Shown here in pieces: positions 50,400-58,600 of a stretch of 64,000 nucleotides of DNA. Made by a program: the position numbers and the translations under genes. The number at the start of each line of letters is the position of its first letter. Within the stretch, counting starts at the first letter, position 1. The stretch lies in the NCBI RefSeq assembly GCF_013283665.1, contig NZ_JABEKU010000001.1, forward strand, positions 3,479,137-3,543,136, read 5' to 3'. This DNA is from Ensifer sesbaniae. GTDB taxonomy: Bacteria; Pseudomonadota; Alphaproteobacteria; Rhizobiales; Rhizobiaceae. The notes beneath the pieces were generated by a model that was not told where the DNA came from, made no database searches, and saw nothing but the letters and a program-made list of their open reading frames with translations.

Positions 50400-50981
50400 T
50401 CAAACGGGGTGGGAAAGGCTCGTCGCGTTCGCCATCCAGCGCTCGATCCCGGCGACTTCGCTGCAAATGAATGCCTCGTCGCGGAAAGCGGTTGCCATGA
50501 CGGCCACGCCCTGCGACCACGCGAGCAGATGCAGCGCCAGCGCCTCCGCCTGGTCGCCGGCACCGAGGGCATGAAACTGTCCGGCGAGCCAGTCGCGGAA
50601 CAGGCCGAGGATTTCGGTCGCCCGCTTCTGCGCCGCGTGATCAAGTTTGGCGAGCTCGGAGCAAAGCGTCCCGACCGGGCAGCCAAAGGCCATGATCTTC
50701 GCCCGGTTGGCAATCAGCATGTGGATGAAGGAGAGGATACGCTCGCGCGGGCCTTCCCCCTCGGCTTGCCAGCCATCGAGCATCGCGCGTGTGCGCTCCA
50801 TGCGAAGGACGATCACCGCATCGAGTATGTCGTCCTTGGTCTTGAAGTGATGATAGAAATTCCCGCGCGAGATGCCTACCGCGGTCGCAATGTCGGCAAA
50901 GGATGTGGCCTCGAATCCACCTTCGTAAAAGAGGGCATCCGCCTTTTCGATGATCAGGTTGCGAGTGGATGCTATTGGCAT
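50400..50981 (-). CDS. TetR family transcriptional regulator
   Basis: A 193-residue regulator. The N-terminal helix-turn-helix is ALFYEGGFEATSFADIATAVGISRGNFYHHFKTKDDIL, typical of TetR/AcrR proteins, followed by an all-helical ligand domain with a CPVGTLCSELAKLD loop seen in members that sit beside YciI-type genes. A perfect 16-base palindrome lies 33 bases upstream of its start, so autoregulation is likely. The next genes on the strand encode the YciI-like protein and Tag. The effector is unknown. Confidence 0.9.
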   Translation of the reverse strand: MPIASTRNLIIEKADALFYEGGFEATSFADIATAVGISRGNFYHHFKTKDDILDAVIVLRMERTRAMLDGWQAEGEGPRERILSFIHMLIANRAKIMAFGCPVGTLCSELAKLDHAAQKRATEILGLFRDWLAGQFHALGAGDQAEALALHLLAWSQGVAVMATAFRDEAFICSEVAGIERWMANATSLSHPV

Positions 50982-51013
50982 GGATGTGCGACGTTCCGTT
51001 CGGCCGGAATTAT

Positions 51014-51029
51014 TAGGACATTTGTCCTA
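51014..51029 (-). promoter_or_regulatory. TetR operator candidate
   Basis: TAGGACATTTGTCCTA is a perfect palindrome (seven-base arms around TT), flanked by CC/GG-less AT bases, located 33-48 bases upstream of the TetR start. Its symmetry, size and place are those of a TetR-family operator. Confidence 0.7.
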
Positions 51030-51100
51030 GGGCGTCAATATGGGGCTCGAACAGGTCGCAGGCGCCGGGTCATTGGTCACTGCATGTCCTTCGCTTCGCG

Positions 51101-51122
51101 GCCGACGCCATGAGGCGTCGGC
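51101..51122. terminator. GC-rich hairpin downstream of opgC
   Basis: GCCGACGCC pairs perfectly with GGCGTCGGC around ATGA. No T-run follows on the minus strand, so termination is uncertain, but its place between the opgC stop and the TetR promoter fits a transcript end. Confidence 0.4.
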
Positions 51123-51157
51123 GCGGGAAGAGCGGCGCGGACAGCGGCGGTGAACGG

Positions 51158-52312
51158 TCACGTCGCCCGCAGCGGCCTCGCCGTGGCAATGCCGCGCAGC
51201 CATTCGAGATAATAGCCATAGGCGAAATGCAGCCCGATGCCAACGAGCACGAACAAGCTGCCGAAGATCGGATTTCGCCCGGTGACGAACAGCAGCACCT
51301 GGCCGGACATCGCCAGAATCGTACCGAAGATGAAGATCGGCAGCGAATGCCGCCCGACCACGGCGAGCGGATGATCGCTGTCGAGTTTGGCAAGGTTGCT
51401 GATCCGAGGCGTCACGGCGATGACATAGGCGAGCGCCAGCACATGCAGCAACCGCGGTCCCGACAGGAAGGTCTTGTCGAAGCCGGTGAGCACCGCTGGA
51501 AGACCGAAGGAGAGGTCTATGCTCCAGAAGGAGAACAGTACCCAGACAGCCGAGACCGCGAGATAGGCGCAGCAAAGGACGAACAGCCAGCGCCATCGCG
51601 GCAGCGTTCCACCGCCACGCACGAAGGTCATCAGGACGATGCCGATGACGAACAGGAACTGCCAGGACCAGGGATTGAGGAACCAATAGCCTTCGTCAAG
51701 GAAGTTCGACGGCACGAATTTGAAGATGCCTGCGGCCAGCCACAGGGCGGCCGACAGCAATAGCAGCAGTTTCTTGCTGACGCCGTTCAGCCAGAGGATT
51801 CCCGGCAGCATCAAGAACAGCGCCGCATACATAGACAGGATGTTGTTGTAGCCGAGCTGGTGTCCCAAGAGCACCATGGCGACGATGCCCTGCTCGGTCT
51901 GCTCCACCATCGGACGGATATTGATCTCGCCGATCAAGTCCTGCCGGCCGAAATAGATCGCACCGCCGGCGAAGATCGCCAGCGTCACGATGCTGGTCAT
52001 GATGTGGGCGATGTAAAGCGCCAGCGCCCGCCGCCAGATTTTCAGCGTCGTCGCCAGCCGTCCGCCGGCGGCGAATTTTCCGCCATAGGCGATCCCGACC
52101 GACAGGCCGGAGATCAGTACGAAGGCTTCGGCGGAATCGGAAAAGCCGAAGTTCTTGTGCGTCAGATATTCGAGATACTGTCCCGGAACGTGGTTGACGA
52201 AGATCGTCAGCAGACACAGCGCCCTGAACACGTCGAGGCGTGTGTCACGCTCCTTGGGAACCATTCGGACGGACGTCGGGGTGACGCCATCCTGAAATGT
52301 CTTTTGCAGCAT
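51158..52312 (-). CDS. opgC: OpgC-type glucan succinyltransferase (membrane acyltransferase)
   Basis: A 384-residue membrane protein with about ten helices belonging to the OpgC family. The N-terminal motif is KERDTRLDVFRALCLLTIFVNHVPG, with the catalytic-type His in the first helix, then FGFSDSAEAFVLISGLSVG. OpgC of Rhodobacter and the related Cgm of Brucella succinylate periplasmic osmoregulated glucans. The neighbouring ndvA and ndvB point to cyclic beta-1,2-glucans as the substrate, so it likely adds negatively charged succinyl groups. I chose the ATG at 52310-52312, with GGAG upstream; an ATG at 52265-52267 is a second possibility. The frame further upstream runs into repeats. Confidence 0.88.
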   Translation of the reverse strand: MLQKTFQDGVTPTSVRMVPKERDTRLDVFRALCLLTIFVNHVPGQYLEYLTHKNFGFSDSAEAFVLISGLSVGIAYGGKFAAGGRLATTLKIWRRALALYIAHIMTSIVTLAIFAGGAIYFGRQDLIGEINIRPMVEQTEQGIVAMVLLGHQLGYNNILSMYAALFLMLPGILWLNGVSKKLLLLLSAALWLAAGIFKFVPSNFLDEGYWFLNPWSWQFLFVIGIVLMTFVRGGGTLPRWRWLFVLCCAYLAVSAVWVLFSFWSIDLSFGLPAVLTGFDKTFLSGPRLLHVLALAYVIAVTPRISNLAKLDSDHPLAVVGRHSLPIFIFGTILAMSGQVLLFVTGRNPIFGSLFVLVGIGLHFAYGYYLEWLRGIATARPLRAT

Positions 52313-52426
52313 GCGCTCCGTTTTCCAGGATTTGGCGCCCCTGCCCCATCCCTGTTGAAACGGGCACCGACACCTCGCCTTGTCGCGTGATGCCCGGCAC
52401 CATGAACGAGAGCGAGATGACGATGT

Positions 52427-52568
52427 GCAGCGGCTTCCCGCCCGCATCCCGCTCTGGGGTGATCTAGAGCATCCCGCTCGCACGTGAAGTCACCGGACGC
52501 GGAAAAGACGCTCTAGCTTCAATGTATTAGAGCGTCCTTTGTGCGTTCGTCCGAACGCACGACGCTCC
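52427..52568. repeat. Rhizobial palindromic repeats upstream of opgC
   Basis: GTGCAGCGGCTTCCCGCCCG and CATCCCGCTC at the left are related, inverted, to 21017-21046. AGAGCATCCCGCTC...GCGGAAAAGACGCTCT forms a hairpin. About 52513-52567 read in reverse (AGCGTCGTGCGTTCGGACG, then AAAGGACGCTCTA) is related to 21065-21126 and 19737-19800. Confidence 0.65.
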
Positions 52569-52617
52569 AAGGCACGACGCCCGCCCGTCGAGATCGTGCC
52601 GCCGACACCTCCGCAAA

Positions 52618-52656
52618 GAAAAAACCGGCCTTGCCCTTGCGGGAACAAAGCCGGTC
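52618..52656 (-). terminator. Intrinsic terminator of ndvB
   Basis: On the minus strand ACCGGCTTTG and CAAGGCCGGT flank a smaller inner hairpin, followed by TTTTTT. It lies 25 bases beyond the ndvB stop. Confidence 0.8.
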
Positions 52657-52680
52657 TCGTCCTGTCTTCAGTGCCGGCAG

Positions 52681-55600
52681 TTACAGCAAAATGCCTTCAT
52701 GCGCGTTTTTTGTGACACTATTGTTTATGCTGACGATCGGCTCGCCACTTTTCTGGTCGCGCTGCACGGAAATCTTGTGCCGCGCGCCGTTGAGCGTCAC
52801 CTCGGCGGAGTAGCCATCCCAGGCCGCCGGCAGCACCGGCCTGATGACTAGCTTGTCGCCCTGCCTGCGGATTCCGAGAATACCCTCGATGCCGACGCGA
52901 TAGAGCCAACCGGCCGACCCGGTATACCAGGTCCAGCCGCCGCGTCCCGCGAGATCGCCTTCGCCATAGATGTCGGCGGCGACGACATAGGGCTCGACGC
53001 GGTAGTGCTCCGCCGCCTCCCGGCTTCCGGCATGCGAGACCGGGTTCAGCATCTGGAAGACGCGCCAGGCCTCTTCGGCCCTGCCCTGTTCGGCGAAGGC
53101 CAGCGCCACCCAGGTGGCCGCATGGGTATATTGCCCGCCATTCTCGCGCACGCCGGGCGGATAGGCCTTGATGTAGCCCGGATCCTGCGACGTCCGTTCG
53201 AGCGGCGGCGTGAACAGCCGGACGATGTGCTGATCTGGATCAACGAGTTCGGCCATGACCGCGTCCATCGCCTTGAGCGAGCGCTGCTCGTCGCCTTCGC
53301 CCGAAAGCACGCTCCAGGACTGACCGATCGAATCGATCCGGCACTCGAGCGCCTCGCTCGTGCCGAGCGGTGTTCCGTCGTCGTAATAACCGCGACGATA
53401 GTAGTCGCCGTCCCAGCCGGCGGTATCGAGCGCCTTCTTCAGGGTTTCGAGATGCGACTCCCAGCGGGTGACGCGGGTCTGGTCCTTGCGCTCGCGCGCG
53501 TAAGGGAGGAAGCCACGCAGGGTGCCCGCGAGGAACCAGCCGAGCCAGGTGCTGGTGCCCTTGCCGGCAGCGCCGACCCGGTTCATGCCGTCGTTCCAGT
53601 CGCCGCCGAGGATCAACGGCAGGCCGTTCTTGCCGGTCCGCTTGATCGCGAGATCGAGCGCGCGAGCACAATGCTCGTAGACGTCGCCGACCTCCTCGGA
53701 GATTTCCGGCTTGTAGAAGGCGTCGTGCTGGCCCTCTTCGAGCGCCGGCCCGCTGATGAAGGCGATCTGTTCCGACAGGATGTCGGATGTGCCCGTCACC
53801 GAGCAGTAATGCGTGACGGCATGGGCGAGCCAGACGACGTCGTCGGAGATCATCGTGCGCACGCCGGCGCCGGTTCCCGGCAGCCACCAGTGCTGCACGT
53901 CACCCTCGACGAACTGGCGGGCCGCGGCGTTCAGGATCTGCGCCCGGGCAAGCTCCGGCCGGTGGATCAGGAAGGCCAGCGTGTCCTGCAACTGATCGCG
54001 GAAGCCGAAGGCACCACTCGCCTGATAGAAGGCGGAGCGTGCCATGATGCGGCAACCGAGGCTCTGGTAGGGCAGCCAGTGGTTGATCATGGCGTCGAAA
54101 GCCGGATCCGGCGTTTCCACCTTCACGATATCGGTCAAATCGCGCCAGAACGTCTTTGCCGCGTCGAGCACCGTATCGAAGGCGGTCTCGCGCAGCTCAC
54201 CGATGATGGCGCGAAGCTGATCCTCATTGTCGGCATCGCCGAGAATGAAGGTGACCTGCCGCTCGGCGCCGGGTTCGATCGTCAGATCGGACGCAACGAC
54301 GGCGCAGGGATCGCCATCGACGTCGACGGAGCCGGAGAGGTCGGCGCCCGAAAGCACCGCCTGCGGCACGAGGATGCCGCCGAGCGAGCCGAGGAACTCC
54401 CGGCGGCTCGCGGTGTAGCCGGCGGCCTGGCCGCCATCGACAGTGAAGAAGGCGAACCGACCGGCATAGTCGATGCTATAGGGGTTGGTTGCGACCAATG
54501 CGGCTGCCTCCTCGTCCCACTTCGAGAGGATGAAGGGTGCCGAACGGGCGCGGTTGTTGCCGAGCACCCACTCGTTATAGCCGTAGAGCCTCAACCGCCG
54601 TGCCGTCGCGGCACGGTTCCGGATCGAGACCCGGATGAGCTTTGCCGGCAGGCTGCGGTGGACCGTATGGGTTGCCTCGATCTCGAGGCCGTCCTGGGTG
54701 CTGCGGAAGCTCGAATAGCCGAGCCCATGTGCGGTTTCGAAGACGACGGAGCGGCGACGCGAGAGCGACGCATAGGGCGTCGATACCGAACCACTCTCCA
54801 TGTCGCGGATGAAGATCGCTTCGCCCGGGCGGTTGATGACCGTGTCGTTCGTCCACGGCGTCAACTGGTAATCGCGCGAGTTGCGGCTCCAGGAAAAGGC
54901 CGCCCCTTCCGCCGAAACGTGGAAGCCGAACTGCTCGTTGGAGATCACGTTGATCCAGGGCTGCGGCGTCGCTTCGCCGCCACGCAGGCGCACGACGTAT
55001 TCGCGACCGCCTTCGGCAAAGCCGCCGAAACCGTTCCAGAAGGAAAGGCCGTCGCCCCTGACTTCCGCCGGGGCAACGTCCGTCTTCTCCTGCGGCGCGG
55101 CCAGCAGCGGTCCGACGAACCCGGTGGTCTTCTCGCTGCCCTTCACCGGCGCCGGCGAATAGAGCGAGTTGGCGCGGGCGATCTGATCGGAGATCGTGCC
55201 GTTGCGGGCATGGAACACGGCGCGCGAAGCCGACAGAAGCGTCGACCAGGTCTCCGCCTCCATCAAGTCGCGCCGCACCGAGAAGATGTGTTGGCGCGGG
55301 CCGTCCGAAAGACCGCGAAGCCTGAGGTTCTCGCACATGAAGTCCAGCGCGTGCTGCATGTCCTGCGCATAGGACGAAGCCCGCTCGTTGATGATGACGA
55401 GGTCGGCGGTGATGCCGCGGGCACGCAGGTATTCCTGGGCGCGTAGCGCTTCACGCGCGATGCCGAGGTCGCCGTCGTCGTTGATGCGGAGGCAGAAGAT
55501 CGGATAGTCGCCCGAGATCGCCAGCGGCCAGAGCTTCGACTGGGAGTCGAGGCCAGCCTGCACCGTTGCCGTATCGGCACGCAGGTGCATGTCCGGATAG

Positions 55601-58600
55601 ACGAGATAGCGGCCGAGCATCTGGAAGCTCGCCGCCTCCTGCGAAGTCACGCCGACATGGCGCATCTGCACCTGGCTGCGGGTCCAGGCGTGGATGAGCT
55701 CCTGGTTGAAGGTCTCCGGATGGCGGTAGCGGTCGATCGCCCGATCGACCTCCTCGCGGTTCGGCGCAGCGATCGTCCAGAAGACGACGCTGACCTTCTT
55801 GCCGGCGGGCACGCGGACGACGCGGCGCAGCGACATGATCGGATCGAGGGTAAAACCATCGGTTCCTGAAAGCACCGCATCCGTATCGAAGGCGGCCGCT
55901 TCGGCAAGCGTCCGGCCCGGGCCGATGAAGCGGCGACGGTCGGTCTCCGCTTCCGTATGGCGATCGCTGCCGGCATTGTCGGTGACGAGATGCGCCACTT
56001 CCATGTCCGGGTCGCTGGCGCTGCGCTTGTTGCGGCTGACACGGATGACGTCGCCACGGCGGCTGATCTCCGTGCGCACGAACATCTTCGAGAAGGCCGG
56101 ATGCGCGCTGTCGGCCTCGTCGGTCGAAAGCACCGGCTCGGCATAGGAAGTCACTTCGATGAAACGATCCTGGGCGCCGGTATTGAGCAGGATGACCCGG
56201 CGGCCTTCCGCGTCGTGTTCGGTGGCGACGATGCACTCCACTTCGCTGGTGAGATCGCCGACCGTCTTGACGAATTCGGCCTTGTCGTCGCCGAAGCGGG
56301 TCAGCACCTTCTCGCGGGCGGCGCGGCGCGGCTCCGATGTCGCCGACCACCAATCGCCGGTGGTCGTGTCGCGCAGGAAGATGAAGGTTCCGGTGCGGTC
56401 CTCGACCGGATCCGGCTTCCAGCGGGTGACGGACTGGCCGTTCCAGCGGGCGTAACCGGCACCATTGGCAGTCAGCATGATCGAGTAGTGACCGTTGGAG
56501 AGGAACACGGTCTCACGGTCCTGCGCCAGCGGGTTCTCGATGATGCGGACTTCCGGACGCAGGAGATCGTCCTGGCCCTTGCCGACCGATTCCGGCTCGC
56601 GCTTGGCATTCATGATCGGGATGTCGCGCGGCGCCTTTTCCTGCAGCAAGAGTTCGGCGGCCTCGATCACCGGGTCGGCGTGGAACCACTCGCGCAGGCG
56701 GCCATTGAAGACGACGTTGGCGACGGCCGCGATCGACATGCCATGGTGGTGCGCATAGTAGTTGCGCACGACCGCGCATTTCTGGCCTTCGGGCACGCGC
56801 GTCGGCGTGAAGTCGACGGCATCGTGGAAGCCGTAGGCGCCGAGCGCGCCGACCTCGCGCAGACGGCCGAGGTTGGCGAGCGCCGATTTCGGATCGTACA
56901 TGCAGGCAAGGATCGAGGCGTAGGGCGCGATGACCGCGTTCTGGCCGAGGCCGCGCTTCAGGCCGAGCGTCGGCACACCGAAGTTGGTGTACTGGTAGGT
57001 GAGTTCGTGGTCGCGCGCATTGAACGCGGCTTCCGAAATGCCCCAGGGCGTGCCGAGGCGGCGGCCGTGGTTGATCTGCTCCTTCACCACCAGATTGTTG
57101 GTCTGGTTGAGGATGCCGCCCTGCCGCTCCTGCATGACCAACGGCGGCATCAGATATTCGAACATCGAGCCCGACCAGGAGATCAGCGCGCCGCGCGCGC
57201 CGATCGGCACGATCGGACGGCCGAGCTTGTACCAGTGCTCGGTCGGCAGGTCGCCCTTGGCGATGGCAAACAGGCTGGTGAGACGGGCTTCCGAGGCGAG
57301 AAGGTCGTAGCAGGCCTCGTCGAGTTCGTTGGCGTTGACCCGGAAGCCGATCGACAGCAGGCGCCGCTCCGGCCGGAACAGGAAGCTGAAATCCATCGAG
57401 AAGGCGATGTCGCGGGCGCGGTCCTTCAGCACCAGCAGGCGCTGGCGCAGCGATTCGATCGCACTAAGGTCGAAGACACCGTCGGCAATATGGGCTTCAC
57501 AGGTACTGACCAGTGCGTTTGCCCATTTCGTCACTTCCGTGCTTTGCGGCGTGCGCACCTCATGGTCGAGGTTGACGGTGAGCTTGTGCATGTCGCGCGC
57601 CAGCACGGCGAGGTTGATCACCCGGATCGACGCGAACTCGCGCTCGCGCTTGACTGCAGCAAGAGCGTTCTGGAAGCCGACGATGCGTTCCTCGATCAGG
57701 CGGCGCAGCGGCCGGACCGTCTTGCGGTCGTCGGGCAGCTCGCGCAGCACCTCCTCGAGGATCGCGACGACGTCGCCGATGCCGTCCAGGCTGCCCTGGA
57801 CATGCGCCGAGGGGGCCTCGGCCCAGTCGCGGCACATCGACGATACGGCGATCAGGTGACCGGCAAGGTTGCCGCTGTCGACCGACGAGATGTAGCGCGG
57901 CTCCATCGTGTCGAGCGTGTTCGTCCGATACCAGTTGAACAGATGGCCGCGATACTTCGGCATCCGGTCGATGGTGGCGATCGTCTGCTCCAGCCGGTTG
58001 ATCGTCTCCTCGAAGCCGATCCAGCCGAAATCGCGCGCCGACATCACCGACAGCAGGTAGACGCCGATATTGGTCGGCGAGGTGCGCTCGGCCAGAACCG
58101 GCTGCGGCGTTTCCTGGAAGTTGTCCGGCGGCAGGAAGTGCTGCTCGGCGGTGACGAAGGTCTCGAAATAACGCCAGGTGCGACGCGCAATCAGGCGCAT
58201 CTCGTCGATTGCCTCGTCGGAGACGACGAGCTGGTCCTCGGTTTCGGCCGACTGGCTGACGAACCAGGCAACGGCAGGCGACAGCGCCCAGAGCAGCGCG
58301 AAGGGAATGCCGATGAACGGCAGGCCGGTGTCGGAGACCGCGGCAAGTGCCAGCGAAAGCGCCGAAAGCGCCGGCGCGATCCACATGGCGCGATAGTAAT
58401 CGCCGATCGTGCCGTGGCCGGCACTCTGCACCTGCGCCGCCGTACGCCATTCGAGCATCAGCTTGCCGCTGACGAAGGTGCGGTAAAGCGAGCGCACGAT
58501 CGCGTCACCCATCATCGCCGCATTGTGGGCAATGAAGACGATGCGCAGCGCCACTTGCGCATTGGCCGCACGGATTTCGGTGAGCACGGCGTGAAGGTGG

